The notes under the pieces: generated by a model | Told to the model about the DNA's origin: nothing | Database searches by the model: none | What the model saw: only the letters and a program-made list of their open reading frames with translations | Source of the DNA: CAYUHK01 sp964475165 | Lineage (GTDB): Bacteria > Verrucomicrobiota > Kiritimatiellia > JAAZAB01 | Length of the DNA stretch: 64,000 nucleotides | Direction: 5' to 3' | NCBI GenBank assembly: GCA_964475165.1 | Contig: CAYYVN010000008.1 | Coordinates: 25,146 to 89,145, forward strand | Made by a program: the position numbers and the translations under genes | Part shown: one piece after another, positions 26,303 through 35,752 of the stretch | Position numbering within the stretch: position 1 is the stretch's first letter | Layout: each line of letters opens with the position of its first letter

Positions 26303-26859
26303 AAACTAAGCCTCATATTGTGCTCGGCGTCACCGGTTCCATCGCCGCCTATAAGGCGGCCGAACTGGTGCGCCTGATGGTCAAACAAAATTGGGAAGTA
26401 TCCGTGATCATGACCCAGGCGGCGCAGCGTTTCGTGGGCGCGCTGACTTTGCAAACGCTCTCGCGCCGCCCGGTGGTGCTGGATCTGTTTGCGGAGCCCG
26501 ACGATTGGCAGCCGGCACATATCGCGCTGGCCGATCTAGCCGATGTGCTCTTGATCGCACCCTGCACGGCCAATGTGCTGGCCAAGCTGGCCCATGGTTT
26601 GGCCGATGATGCCTTGAGCGCCACGGCCCTCGCTTGCCGCTCGCCGCTATTGATCGCTCCGGCCATGAACACCAGGATGTGGGAACATCCGGCCACGCGC
26701 GCTAACCTCCAGCTACTGGAGGCGCGCCAAGCCCGCATTGTGGCCGTGGAAAAGGGCGCGCTGGCCTGCGCTCAAGAAGGCGCCGGGCGCATGGCCGCGC
26801 CGGAAAGCATCTTGGCGGCCGTCGCCGATCTTTTACCCAAAGATGCCCGCCGCCCCTGA
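26299..26859 (+). CDS. coaC: Phosphopantothenoylcysteine decarboxylase (stand-alone CoaC)
   Basis: A flavin-dependent decarboxylase in coenzyme A synthesis. The HFCD-fold start is VLGVTGSIAAYKAAELVR. The catalytic His lies in QPAHIALAD, the substrate motif PAMN is in IAPAMNTRMW, and the flap Cys region is GALACAQEGAGRM. The 186-residue protein ends where the fused CoaBC would continue; coaB is a separate gene 28 bases downstream. Confidence 0.93.
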   Translation: MKTKPHIVLGVTGSIAAYKAAELVRLMVKQNWEVSVIMTQAAQRFVGALTLQTLSRRPVVLDLFAEPDDWQPAHIALADLADVLLIAPCTANVLAKLAHGLADDALSATALACRSPLLIAPAMNTRMWEHPATRANLQLLEARQARIVAVEKGALACAQEGAGRMAAPESILAAVADLLPKDARRP

Positions 26860-26887
26860 AGGGTGGCCAAGCTTATAGGGGCAAGCC

Positions 26888-27535
26888 ATGAGAATACTGA
26901 TTACCGCCGGGCCAACGCGAGAACCGATTGATCCCGTGCGCTTCATCAGCAATCGTTCCAGTGGTAAAATGGGCTATGCCGTGGCGCGCGCCGCCCTCCG
27001 GCAGGGACATGAAACGGTGCTGATCTCCGGTCCGGTGGCGCTGCCGCCACCGGAGCAGGTGGAGGTGCTTTCCGTCCTCACCGCTCAGGAGATGCTGGCA
27101 GCCATCCAGCAGCGCCTGGCCTGGTGCGAGGTTCTGGTAATGGCCGCCGCTGTCTGCGACTGGCGGCCGCGTTATCCCTGCTCGCAAAAGATCAAGAAAT
27201 TGCAGATGTCCCATGCCTTACAATTGAAGCCCACCCCGGATATTCTGCGCGCTGTGCGCGCCCAAAAAGAGCACCGGATTTTTGTGGGGTTTGCCGCTGA
27301 AACGCGCGATCTCATCAAGGAAGCCAAACGTAAACTGATCGAAAAAGACCTGGACCTGATCGTCGCCAATGATGTCAGCCAGCCCGGAGCCGGGTTCGAT
27401 GTGGATACCAATCAAGTAGTCATGATTGGCGCCGCTGGGGAAAGCATCAAACTGCCGCTGCTCTCTAAGGATGAGGTAGCCGCGCGTATCATTCAATGGT
27501 TAGAGACCCGCGCTGGCCAAAAAGCCGCGCGCTAG
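26888..27535 (+). CDS. coaB: Phosphopantothenate--cysteine ligase (stand-alone CoaB)
   Basis: CoaB joins cysteine to 4'-phosphopantothenate. ITAGPTREPIDPVRFISNRS and SGKMG are the nucleotide-binding motif. MAAAVCDW precedes KIKK, and VGFAAET and ANDVSQPGAGFDVDTNQV complete the active site. 215 residues is the length of the ligase domain alone. The stop overlaps the convergent PHP gene by four bases. In most bacteria CoaC and CoaB are one protein; here they are two. Confidence 0.94.
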   Translation: MRILITAGPTREPIDPVRFISNRSSGKMGYAVARAALRQGHETVLISGPVALPPPEQVEVLSVLTAQEMLAAIQQRLAWCEVLVMAAAVCDWRPRYPCSQKIKKLQMSHALQLKPTPDILRAVRAQKEHRIFVGFAAETRDLIKEAKRKLIEKDLDLIVANDVSQPGAGFDVDTNQVVMIGAAGESIKLPLLSKDEVAARIIQWLETRAGQKAAR

Positions 27536-28371
27536 TTGTCCCTGGCCTGCACGGGTAGGCTTGGCGTTGCCGGCGCGGGGGTTGTGGGCTGGTTTCCGCC
27601 CAGCGGCCGGCCAGCCGGGCGCCAGATCTGCGCGGCTTTCAGATTCAATTGCGCGGCAACCTCCCAAGCTCGCCGGATGCTGGCCAGCTCGCCGATCTCA
27701 TGGGCGTCAGAGCCCAGTGCGAAACAAACCCCTTCCGCCGCCAGCGCCGCCAGGAAGGCGATGTATTCTTCCACATAGCGTTGGCCATAAAAGGGATTGG
27801 TCAGGTTGGAGCAGGCATTGATTTCGATGGCCGTGCCTGTCTCTCTGGCCGCCTGGCCCAGTTCGCGTATATAGCTTTGGGGAACAGCGCGCATCGAATC
27901 AAACAAGGCCCAGCCTTTCCGCTTGAATTCTGACTCCATGAACCAATAGGGGTGCACTAAAACATCCACCAGGGGATCGCGGCAGACTTTGAGATGATGG
28001 CGATGTTGTATGGCCAGCATTCGCGGCAGATCATAGCTATCCAAATAGGTGCTATGGATGCCGGCGCTGGCAAACTGAAAGCCATATTGCTCCTTGATTT
28101 CGGCATTGAAGGCGAAGGAACCGTCTGGCCCGGAAAAATTCAGTTCGGCGCCAAAGTAGACAGCCACCTCCGTATCCAAGGCTTCGATATCACGGCGAAT
28201 GAGCTGATGGCGGTCGAGGCGATCGATAGAGTTCAAGTGATCGGAGATGCCCAGCGCGGTTATGCCCAGGCGCTCACATTCGGCCACAATGGCTGCCAGC
28301 TCCATGGAACTATCGGCGCAGCCCAGGTATTTGGTGTGAATATGAAAATCATACCGCGGAACATTATTCAT
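27532..28371 (-). CDS. PHP-domain phosphoesterase
   Basis: A metal-dependent phosphoesterase of the histidinol-phosphatase/TrpH superfamily. Metal-binding motifs are HIHT near the start, GISDH, GAELN, VLVHPYW and GSDAHEI. 279 residues from ATG 28371; the open frame extends 124 codons further upstream but crosses the ferredoxin gene and lacks the conserved start of the domain, so I did not use it. No substrate can be named. A proline/threonine-rich tail ends the protein. Confidence 0.82.
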   Translation of the reverse strand: MNNVPRYDFHIHTKYLGCADSSMELAAIVAECERLGITALGISDHLNSIDRLDRHQLIRRDIEALDTEVAVYFGAELNFSGPDGSFAFNAEIKEQYGFQFASAGIHSTYLDSYDLPRMLAIQHRHHLKVCRDPLVDVLVHPYWFMESEFKRKGWALFDSMRAVPQSYIRELGQAARETGTAIEINACSNLTNPFYGQRYVEEYIAFLAALAAEGVCFALGSDAHEIGELASIRRAWEVAAQLNLKAAQIWRPAGRPLGGNQPTTPAPATPSLPVQARDN

Positions 28372-28438
28372 TATCAGTATCTCATGCCAAGAGCAGCTGA
28401 GCGCCGGAGGGGCCGCTGCTTTTTTATAATATTTTTTA

Positions 28439-28467
28439 TTGTCAAGGACCCCGCGAGTGGATAAGCT
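28439..28467 (+). promoter_or_regulatory. Candidate ferredoxin promoter
   Basis: TTGTCA (28439-28444) and TAAGCT (28462-28467) are 17 bases apart, about 40 bases before the ferredoxin ATG with AAGGAGA. The -35 read on the other strand is a perfect TTGACA, and a TATAAT occurs at 28425-28430, so this A/T-rich patch may serve both divergent genes. Confidence 0.4.
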
Positions 28468-28506
28468 ATCTACTATCAATGCGGTCTTATTACAAGGAGA
28501 AACATT

Positions 28507-28695
28507 ATGAAGGCCATAGTGGATAAAGATACATGCACAGGCTGCGGCCTTTGCGTGGATACCTGTCCGGAAGTGTTTGAGATGGATGATGCCGTGGCCA
28601 CGGTGAAAGTGGCCGAAGTGCCCGCGGAGGCGATACAAACCTGCCGGGAGGCCGCTGATATTTGCCCGGTGGAAGCCATCAAGATCGAAGAATAA
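28507..28695 (+). CDS. Small single-cluster [4Fe-4S] ferredoxin
   Basis: A 62-residue electron carrier. Cluster ligands are C10, C13, C16 and C53 (CTGCGLCVDTCP ... DICPVEAI). C20 and C46 occupy the positions of the disulfide in Thermotoga maritima ferredoxin, which this protein closely resembles in length and layout. A good AAGGAGA precedes the ATG. A plausible partner for the 2-oxoacid:ferredoxin oxidoreductase at 54-56.6 kb, though nothing in the sequence proves it. Confidence 0.93.
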   Translation: MKAIVDKDTCTGCGLCVDTCPEVFEMDDAVATVKVAEVPAEAIQTCREAADICPVEAIKIEE

Positions 28696-28854
28696 TTCGC
28701 CGCCGTCAGCCAGCGTCGATAATTTCGCCCGCGCGCCGCTCAAAGCATCGCCGGGCTCAGCCTAGCCTCTAGGGGCAGTTACTTTGCTGCCGCAAGGGTA
28801 GGGGTCTATTGGGCGGCGCTGCCGGTCTAGCCCCGCGCACTTGTTTGCTGACTC

Positions 28855-29976
28855 ATGCACCCGGACGCCTCTTTTTTTGAAATCCTCAATACCGATGGCT
28901 CTTCACAAGCCCGCTGCGGCCGCTTAAAGACCGCTCATGGTCTGGTGGAAACCCCGGTTTTCATGCCGGTGGGCACACAGGCGGCGGTCAAGGCCATGGC
29001 GCCCCGCGAGCTGGAAGAGGCCGGCGTGACCATACTGCTGGCCAATGCCTATCACCTGCGCGTGCGCCCTGGCATTGAGATCATCAAGCGCTGCGGTGGC
29101 CTACACGCCTTCATGGGCTGGCAGCATCCGATCCTGACCGATAGCGGCGGCTACCAGGTGTTCAGCCTGGCGGCCCGGCGCCAGATCCGCCCAGAGGGCG
29201 TTGAGTTCAACTCGCATGTTGATGGCGAGCGTCTCTTTTTGGGCCCGTCGGAAGTCATGGCTATTCAGCGTGACTTGGGAGCGGATATCGCCATGGTCTT
29301 CGATGATTGCGCCCCTTATCCCTGCCCTTATGAATCCGCTTGCCAAACCGTGGAGCGCACCCTAGGATGGGCACTCAATTGCGCCGCTCAGCCCCGCGCC
29401 CAAGGCCAATTGGTCTTTGGTATCGTGCAGGGCAGCGTCTATCCCGACCTGCGCCGGCGTTGCGCGGAAGGACTGGTGCAGATTGGTTTTGATGGCTATG
29501 CCATCGGTGGCGTAAGTGTCGGTGAACCGGAAGAGGCCCTGCTGGCGGGGGTCAGGGATTCAGTGCCCCATTTGCCTGTGGGGCAGCCGCGGTATCTGAT
29601 GGGCGTGGGTTTGATGCATCAGATCGTCGAGGCCGTAGCCCTGGGCGTGGATATGTTCGACTGCGTGATTCCCTCGCGTTTGGCGCGCCATGGTTCAGCC
29701 TTCACGCGCGCGGGGCATTATGCCCTCAAGGCCGCGGCCTATAAGGATGATCTGGCGCCGCTGGAAAAGGATTGCGGTTGTTATGCCTGCCAAAATTTTT
29801 CGCGGGCTTATATCCGCCATCTATGGTTGGCCAAGGAAATCTTGGGCGTACGCTTATTGACGATCCATAACCTGCATCGGTATATGGAGTTCATGCGCGA
29901 GATCCGCGCAGCTTTGGTCAGAGGAGAATTTGCGGAGTGGCGCCAACGCTTTCAGGCGCAGAGCCTGCGCAACTAA
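28855..29976 (+). CDS. tgt: tRNA-guanine transglycosylase
   Basis: Tgt exchanges guanine-34 for preQ1 in the wobble position of tRNAs in queuosine synthesis. TPVFMPVGTQAAVKAM and TDSGGYQVFSLA hold the nucleophile region, and DVMFDCVIPSRLAR-type residues follow (DMFDCVIPSR). The zinc site is CGCYACQNFSRAYIRHL with a later H. 373 residues is normal. tgt-yajC-secDF is a widely conserved order. The start lacks a good ribosome site. Confidence 0.96.
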   Translation: MHPDASFFEILNTDGSSQARCGRLKTAHGLVETPVFMPVGTQAAVKAMAPRELEEAGVTILLANAYHLRVRPGIEIIKRCGGLHAFMGWQHPILTDSGGYQVFSLAARRQIRPEGVEFNSHVDGERLFLGPSEVMAIQRDLGADIAMVFDDCAPYPCPYESACQTVERTLGWALNCAAQPRAQGQLVFGIVQGSVYPDLRRRCAEGLVQIGFDGYAIGGVSVGEPEEALLAGVRDSVPHLPVGQPRYLMGVGLMHQIVEAVALGVDMFDCVIPSRLARHGSAFTRAGHYALKAAAYKDDLAPLEKDCGCYACQNFSRAYIRHLWLAKEILGVRLLTIHNLHRYMEFMREIRAALVRGEFAEWRQRFQAQSLRN

Positions 29977-30015
29977 CAACCCAGCAGAAAAGCTAAATAT
30001 ACCAGGAGACGATCT

Positions 30016-30372
30016 ATGATCACGATAGCTTGCACAACAATTCTCGCTATGGGCGGCAGTGCCGGAGGACCAGGACAATCGCAGTCGCCGATGGTCCTGA
30101 TCGGCTGGCTGGCGATCATGGTGGGCTTGTTTTATTTCATGATGATCCGTCCCCAGCAACGCAAGGAAAAGGAGCGTAAAGCTTTAATCAGCAACATCAA
30201 ATCCGGCGATCGGGTTCTCTTGAGCGGCGGGATCATTGGTGTCGTGGCCAATATCAAGGATAACATCTTTATCGTTAAAATTGCCGACAATACCAGGATC
30301 GAAGTCATCAAGAGCGCGATCTTGCGCGTTTTGCAGAAGGATGAGGATATCTCCTCGGAAGCGAAAGGGTAG
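30016..30372 (+). CDS. yajC: Preprotein translocase accessory subunit YajC
   Basis: A 118-residue inner-membrane protein with one helix (about residues 30-48) and a basic cytoplasmic tail. FYFMMIRPQQRKEKERKALI is the family signature, and GDRVLLSGGIIGVVANI follows. It binds SecDF in the translocase. AGGAG stands upstream; secDF begins six bases after its stop. Confidence 0.95.
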   Translation: MITIACTTILAMGGSAGGPGQSQSPMVLIGWLAIMVGLFYFMMIRPQQRKEKERKALISNIKSGDRVLLSGGIIGVVANIKDNIFIVKIADNTRIEVIKSAILRVLQKDEDISSEAKG

Positions 30373-30378
30373 GCTCTC

Positions 30379-32898
30379 ATGGACAAGCATGCCGTATGGA
30401 AGTGGCTGATACTCATCGCCCTGACCGCCTGGTCGCTGGCCTTGGTAATCCCGCCGGCCAAAAAAATCAAGCTGGGCCTTGATCTGAAGGGCGGGACCAG
30501 TTTCACCGTGCAGATCAATCAGGCCGAAATCGAGAAGCAATTGCGCGAGGAATATCCGGATTGGACCGCTGAGCAGCTTCAGAGCCGCGTGCCATCATCC
30601 ATCAAGCGTGCCCAGGAACAGGCCCTGGAAATCATTCGCAATCGCGTGGATGCCCTGGGCGTGGCTGAGCCGCTGATTTACCCGGAAAAAGATAATCATG
30701 TTATCGTCCAGATTCCCGGTCTCAAAGAGGCCGATCGCGAGCGTGCCATCCAGTTGATTCAGAGTGCGGCTTTCCTGGAATTTGCCATGGTGCACGAGGA
30801 AAACGATAAGCTCGTGCAGGCGCTCTTCGATAAAGGCCTGGCGCCGGAAGGCTATCGGATTGTGAGCGCGGGCGGGCGCCAGTTTCATGGCGACTATTAC
30901 CAGCGCGATCTGCAATCCATGCCCGATGGCGCGTTGGGTGCCGAGTTCCGCGCTCGCTTGGAGCGTTTCCAGGCCCCGCCCGGTTATCGCTTTATGCTGG
31001 AGGAAAAAATCATTGAGGGCCAAAAACAGCATATCCCCTATTTCGTCCGCCAACGCTACGAGATGAAAGGCGATGCCCTCAAAAACGCCGGCGTGGAATA
31101 CGATCAGATGGGGCGGCCCTATGTGACGCTCTCCTTTGATAAAAAAGGCGCTCGTAAATTCGCGCGCATCACCTCCGATTACGCCCCCGGCGGGGCGCGC
31201 AATCCCAGTCCGGAAGGCCGCCGCTATATGGCCATCATCATGGATGGCCGCCTTTATTCGGCGCCTTTCCTGAAAACCGCCATCTACGGTGGCGATGCCA
31301 TCATTGAGGGTAATTTTTCCATAGCCGAGGCCCAGGGCCTCGCCATCGTGCTCCGTTCCGGATCGCTGCCGGCACCGGTGGAAATCATCGCTTCGTGGAC
31401 GGTGGATCCTTCCCTGGGCCGTGATTCCATCGAAAGCGGCACGCGCGCCACCATCTATAGCGGCATCATTGTGGTTGTTTTTATGACCGCTTACTATTTA
31501 CTGGGTGGCGTCATCGCCAATATCGGCCTGCTCTTCAATATGCTGCTGCTGCCGCTGGCGATGATGATCACCGCCGGTGTTCTGAGCATGTTTTCCGGTG
31601 GCGCCGGCGGTGGCGCCAGCGTCGGTTTGCCCGTCTTAACCCTGCCGGGGATTGCTGGGATCGCTCTGACCATCGGCATGGCCGTGGATGCCAATGTCCT
31701 CATCTTTGAGCGGATTCGTGAGGAACAAAATACCGGTAAGCGCCTGGCGGCGGCCATTGAGGGCGGCTACCATAAGGCTTTCATCACCATCTTGGATGCC
31801 AATCTGACCACCGTGCTGACGGCGGTGATCCTCTTCATTTTCGGCACAGGCGCCGTGCGCGGCTTCGGCATTACCTTGACGGCTGGCATTATGGCCAGCA
31901 TGTATTCAGCCCTGGTGATCACGCGGATGATCTTCAATGCCATCGTCGCCCGCAGCTCGCTGCCGCGCTTACGCATGTTGCATATTATCCGCTCCACCAA
32001 CATTGATTTCATCGGTGTCTGGAAGATCGCTCTGCTGGTCTCGCTGATCGTGATTGTGGGGGCTTGGGCCGTGGTTGTTTCCAGAGGCCACCAGGATATC
32101 ACCCGGGTGCTGGGTACAGATTTCACCGGTGGCGCGGCTATCACCTTCAGCTTCCAAGAGAAAGAGGCTGTGGAAAAAATTCGCGATACCCTGGCTGGCG
32201 TGGGCATCAAGCAGGCCCATATTCAATACCAGAAGGTCATGGATAAGCCCTTGGAATATTTGCAGGTGCGTGTGCCGGAAGCCAGCGGTATCGCCGCCAA
32301 GGAAGCTCTCTTAACCGCTTTCGCCGGAGCGGGTTTCAGTGTGCTCAGCGAAGATTTGGTTGGCCCCCAGGTGGGCGCGGATATGGCGCGGCGGGCGCTC
32401 TGGGCCATGGCCCTGGCTTTGGGTGGTATTATTATTTATATATCCTGCCGCTTCAAGTTTGCCTATGCCGTCGGCGCCGTGGCGGCGCTCCTGCATGATG
32501 TCTTGGTGGGGCTGGGGATCTATTGCCTTTGCGGCCGCCAGGTAGATATGATCATCGTGGCCGCCCTGATGACCATCATCGGCTTTTCGGTGAATGATAC
32601 CATCGTCATTTTCGATCGTATTCGCGAGAAGCTCAAGTTGCAGCCCAATCTGCCTTTTCGGCAAGTCTGCAATCTGAGCATCAACGAAACCCTGGGCCGC
32701 ACCATCCTGACTTCCACCACCATCTTTTTGGCGGTCTTGATGTTGCTGATCTTTGGCGGCGGTGCCATTAATGATTTTGCCTTTCTATTCTTCATCGGCA
32801 TCATCGCCGGAACCTATTCCAGCGTTTATATCGCCACGCCGGTGATGATCGCCCTCACCCGCCGCAGCAAGGGGGCCGCCAGCACACCCAAGCGTTGA
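30379..32898 (+). CDS. secDF: Protein export membrane protein SecDF (fused)
   Basis: A proton-driven translocase subunit that pulls exported proteins across the inner membrane. The 839 residues contain both SecD (start to about 530) and SecF (about 545-839). IKLGLDLKGGTSFTVQI is the SecD motif D1. GMAVDANVLIFERIREE and FSVNDTIVIFDRIREKLK are the D4/D5-like motifs of SecD and SecF, with DFTGGAAITFSF at the SecF start. Each half has six helices. Fused SecDF occurs in Firmicutes, Bacteroidota and PVC bacteria, whereas proteobacteria have two genes. Confidence 0.96.
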   Translation: MDKHAVWKWLILIALTAWSLALVIPPAKKIKLGLDLKGGTSFTVQINQAEIEKQLREEYPDWTAEQLQSRVPSSIKRAQEQALEIIRNRVDALGVAEPLIYPEKDNHVIVQIPGLKEADRERAIQLIQSAAFLEFAMVHEENDKLVQALFDKGLAPEGYRIVSAGGRQFHGDYYQRDLQSMPDGALGAEFRARLERFQAPPGYRFMLEEKIIEGQKQHIPYFVRQRYEMKGDALKNAGVEYDQMGRPYVTLSFDKKGARKFARITSDYAPGGARNPSPEGRRYMAIIMDGRLYSAPFLKTAIYGGDAIIEGNFSIAEAQGLAIVLRSGSLPAPVEIIASWTVDPSLGRDSIESGTRATIYSGIIVVVFMTAYYLLGGVIANIGLLFNMLLLPLAMMITAGVLSMFSGGAGGGASVGLPVLTLPGIAGIALTIGMAVDANVLIFERIREEQNTGKRLAAAIEGGYHKAFITILDANLTTVLTAVILFIFGTGAVRGFGITLTAGIMASMYSALVITRMIFNAIVARSSLPRLRMLHIIRSTNIDFIGVWKIALLVSLIVIVGAWAVVVSRGHQDITRVLGTDFTGGAAITFSFQEKEAVEKIRDTLAGVGIKQAHIQYQKVMDKPLEYLQVRVPEASGIAAKEALLTAFAGAGFSVLSEDLVGPQVGADMARRALWAMALALGGIIIYISCRFKFAYAVGAVAALLHDVLVGLGIYCLCGRQVDMIIVAALMTIIGFSVNDTIVIFDRIREKLKLQPNLPFRQVCNLSINETLGRTILTSTTIFLAVLMLLIFGGGAINDFAFLFFIGIIAGTYSSVYIATPVMIALTRRSKGAASTPKR

Positions 32899-33130
32899 AA
32901 CGCTAGCGCCTGCTATTATCAAGCGGCAGCGTAGAGGGTAATAGCGCCCGGACCGGCCAACGCCCGCGCTGGCCGCGCGGCCTTGGGCCGCTGGCCCTTA
33001 CCCTGCTGGCGCTTGGACCGGCGCGCCTTGAGCCGCGGCCGCAGGCGGCGCCTATCGGAGAGGCCGGGGAGCTTGGTGGAAGCGATGGTTGAAAAGATGG
33101 CTCGCTATGCTATGCTATCGGCCAGCGAAC
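32899..33130. other. Intergenic region with palindromes and an ispF promoter
   Basis: The first part holds an inverted repeat GCTATTA/TAATAGC with a 21-base loop, then very GC-rich sequence including the perfect palindrome GGCCGCGCGGCC. No U-rich terminator is seen. Near the end TTGAAA (33089-33094) and TATGCT (33111-33116), 16 bases apart, form a likely promoter whose start site would be less than ten bases before the ispF ATG at 33131. Confidence 0.5.
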
Positions 33131-33673
33131 ATGGCTATCAAGATTAAAACTGGTATAGGCTTTGATGTGCACCGGCTGACGCCGGAGCGGCCTCTGATCT
33201 TGGGTGGGGTAACCATAGAGCATCCGCTGGGCCTGCTGGGGCATTCGGATGCCGATGCCTTGTGCCATGCCATCGGCGACGCCTTGCTGGGTGCCGTGGC
33301 CGCCGCGGATCTGGGGGCGCATTTTCCGGATACGGATCCGCGCTGGAAAAATGCGGTCAGTTTGGAGCTGCTCGCTCGCATACGCGAGCAACTCATCGCG
33401 CAGCATGCGCGCATCATTAATGTGGATGCAGTGGTGCTGGCCGAGCAGCCGCGTTTGGCGCCGCACCGTGAGGCCATGCGCGCCAACCTGGCGCGGGCCT
33501 TGCAAATATCAGTGGATTGTGTTTCGGTAAAAGCAACCACCCTGGAAGGGCTGGGCGCTCTGGGCCGTCAAGCAGGCATTGCCGTCATGGCGGTGGCCAC
33601 GGTGGAGCAAGGCGTATCCGCAGAGCAACCTGGCCCGGCCCGATCTGCGCCGGGGACATCAGCGGTAATCTGA
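33131..33673 (+). CDS. ispF: 2-C-methyl-D-erythritol 2,4-cyclodiphosphate synthase
   Basis: IspF makes the cyclic diphosphate in the non-mevalonate isoprenoid pathway. IGFDVHRL supplies the zinc ligands, and GHSDADALCHAIGDALLGA and FPDTDPRW follow. 180 residues with a short C-terminal extension. I chose ATG 33131 over a TTG at 33089 because homology starts immediately. Its stop is one base from the cysS ATG. Confidence 0.95.
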   Translation: MAIKIKTGIGFDVHRLTPERPLILGGVTIEHPLGLLGHSDADALCHAIGDALLGAVAAADLGAHFPDTDPRWKNAVSLELLARIREQLIAQHARIINVDAVVLAEQPRLAPHREAMRANLARALQISVDCVSVKATTLEGLGALGRQAGIAVMAVATVEQGVSAEQPGPARSAPGTSAVI

Positions 33674-33674
33674 T

Positions 33675-35087
33675 ATGGCTCTGAAAATCTTCAACACGCT
33701 CTCTCGTCGGCTGGAATCCTTTGAGCCTTTGACGGCTGGTAAGGTCCGCATGTATACCTGCGGGCCGACTGTTTATGATTATGCGCACATTGGTAATTTT
33801 CGCGCTTACCTGTTTGAGGATCTGTTGCGGCGCTATCTGCAATATAGTGGGTATCAGGTCACGCAGATCATGAATCTTACCGATGTCGACGATAAAACCA
33901 TTCAAGGTTCACAGAAAGCCGGTTTGCCCTTGGCGGAATATACGCGCCATTATAAGGAAGCATTTTTCGCTGATATCCAGGCTTTGAACATTGAGGCGGC
34001 TGAAGCATATCCGGCGGCTACGGAACATATTCCGGAAATGATCGCTTTGATCGAGACCCTGTTCAAGGCGGGAGTTGCCTATCGATCCGAGGATGGATCG
34101 GTCTATTTCAGTATCGCTAAATTTCCCGCCTATGGCCGCTTGGCCCAGTTGGATTTATCGGAACTGCGCCCGGGGGCGCGGGTTGCCCAGGATGAATATC
34201 AGAAGGATAACCTGGCCGATTTTGCCCTCTGGAAAGCCTGGAGTCCAGCGGATGGCCCCGTGGGCTGGGAGGCGCCCTGGGGGCGAGGACGGCCGGGCTG
34301 GCACATCGAATGCTCGGCCATGAGCATGAAATATCTGGGGCCGAGCTTCGATCTGCACACGGGAGGAGTCGATAATATCTTCCCTCATCATGAAGATGAA
34401 ATTGCCCAAAGCGAGGCGGCCACCGGTCAACCTTTCGTTAAATATTGGATGCACTGTGCGCACTTGGTGGTTGAGGGGCGGAAAATGTCGAAATCGCTGG
34501 GTAATTTTTTCACCCTGCGCGACCTGCGCGAGCGCGGCTATAATGGTAGGGAGATCCGTTACGCTTTACTGAGCGCTCATTACCGTCAGACTTTGAACTT
34601 CAGTTTCGCCGCCTTAACGGCTGCCCGTGCGGCCCTGCAGCGCCTGGATGAATTTCAAGATCGCCTGGCTCCCTTGGCGGGCAGTGTTCAGCTAGCGCCG
34701 GACACTTTGCCGCCCTGGGTGGCTCAACAGCGTTTGGCTTTCGAGGCGGCTCTGGATGATGATCTCAATATGCCCCTGGCCCTGGCCGCGCTCTTTGAGC
34801 TGGTGCATGCCGGTCACCGCCGCCTGGATACGCAAGCCCTGTCGCCGCCAGAGGCTGCACACATCCAACATACTCTCTCGGCCTGGGATCGAGTGCTGGG
34901 CTTCTTGGCCAAAACGGAAGCGCAGCCGGATGCTGCCGTAACGCGCCTGGCCACTGAACGCCAGGAGGCTCGCGCGGCGCGCCAGTGGCAGGCAGCCGAT
35001 CGTTTACGGCAATTGATCGCTGAGCGCGGCTGGATCGTTCAGGATACTCCGCAGGGATTTCAATTGAAGCCTAACAATCTTCGCTAG
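33675..35087 (+). CDS. cysS: Cysteinyl-tRNA synthetase
   Basis: A class I synthetase that charges tRNA-Cys. The first zinc Cys and the HIGH-like motif are in MYTCGPTVYDYAHIGNFRAY. KMSKSLGNFF is the KMSKS loop, and WHIECSAMS and HHEDEIAQSEA give the remaining zinc site. 470 residues is normal. The start follows ispF directly (stop TGA, then ATG), and tmk lies 14 bases after the stop. Confidence 0.96.
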   Translation: MALKIFNTLSRRLESFEPLTAGKVRMYTCGPTVYDYAHIGNFRAYLFEDLLRRYLQYSGYQVTQIMNLTDVDDKTIQGSQKAGLPLAEYTRHYKEAFFADIQALNIEAAEAYPAATEHIPEMIALIETLFKAGVAYRSEDGSVYFSIAKFPAYGRLAQLDLSELRPGARVAQDEYQKDNLADFALWKAWSPADGPVGWEAPWGRGRPGWHIECSAMSMKYLGPSFDLHTGGVDNIFPHHEDEIAQSEAATGQPFVKYWMHCAHLVVEGRKMSKSLGNFFTLRDLRERGYNGREIRYALLSAHYRQTLNFSFAALTAARAALQRLDEFQDRLAPLAGSVQLAPDTLPPWVAQQRLAFEAALDDDLNMPLALAALFELVHAGHRRLDTQALSPPEAAHIQHTLSAWDRVLGFLAKTEAQPDAAVTRLATERQEARAARQWQAADRLRQLIAERGWIVQDTPQGFQLKPNNLR

Positions 35088-35101
35088 CATGGGAGGTCAG
35101 G

Positions 35102-35752
35102 ATGCCCCGTGGCAAATTCATTACCTTGGAAGGCCCGGATGGCAGCGGTAAATCCACCCACGCTCGGATCTTGGCGGAACGGATGACCGCTGCCGGCTAT
35201 GCCCTGATCACCGTGCGCGAGCCGGGTGGCACACAGGTGGGGGAGGCCATCCGCCAGTTATTGCAAGCCGACGCTGCCGATGCTCCCCTGGCGGCGGAAG
35301 CCGAATTATTCCTCTTCATGGCCAGTCGCGCCCAACTGGTGCGCCAGGTTATCCGGCCTGCTTTGGAGCAGGGCCAGCATGTGATTTGCGATCGCTTTGC
35401 TGATTCCACCAGCGCTTATCAGGGCTATGGACGAGGGATGGATCTGGAACGCATCTTGATGATCAATGCTTTGGCCGTGCAGGGCTTGGAGCCGGATCTG
35501 ACGCTCCTTTTGGATGTCCCCGTGGCCGCCGGTTTCGAGCGTCTGCGGCAACGCAGCGCCGCTACTTCCGCTCAGCCGGATCGGATGGAACGCGCGGGAG
35601 GACCTTTTCATGAACAGGTGCGCTCTGGCTACCTGGAGCTGGCGCGTCGCTGGCCGGATCGGATTCGGCGGGTGGACTCATCCGGTCCGCAAGCGGAAGT
35701 GCACGCAAAAATTTGGAGCATAGTGAGCGATGTCCTTGCAGGCGGAAATTAA
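35102..35752 (+). CDS. tmk: Thymidylate kinase
   Basis: It phosphorylates dTMP to dTDP. The P-loop is LEGPDGSGKSTHARIL. The DR motif is in CDRFADSTSAYQGYGRG, and TVREPGGTQVGEAIR and a lid-like RMERAGGPFHEQVR follow. 216 residues. It overlaps holB by 23 bases, so the two are coupled; tmk-holB is a common pair. GGGAGG precedes the ATG. Confidence 0.96.
   Translation: MPRGKFITLEGPDGSGKSTHARILAERMTAAGYALITVREPGGTQVGEAIRQLLQADAADAPLAAEAELFLFMASRAQLVRQVIRPALEQGQHVICDRFADSTSAYQGYGRGMDLERILMINALAVQGLEPDLTLLLDVPVAAGFERLRQRSAATSAQPDRMERAGGPFHEQVRSGYLELARRWPDRIRRVDSSGPQAEVHAKIWSIVSDVLAGGN

Noticed and set aside
28372..28743. 124-codon upstream extension of the PHP gene
   Set aside because: Lies opposite the ferredoxin gene; the PHP HIHT motif is just after ATG 28371, the usual distance from the start.
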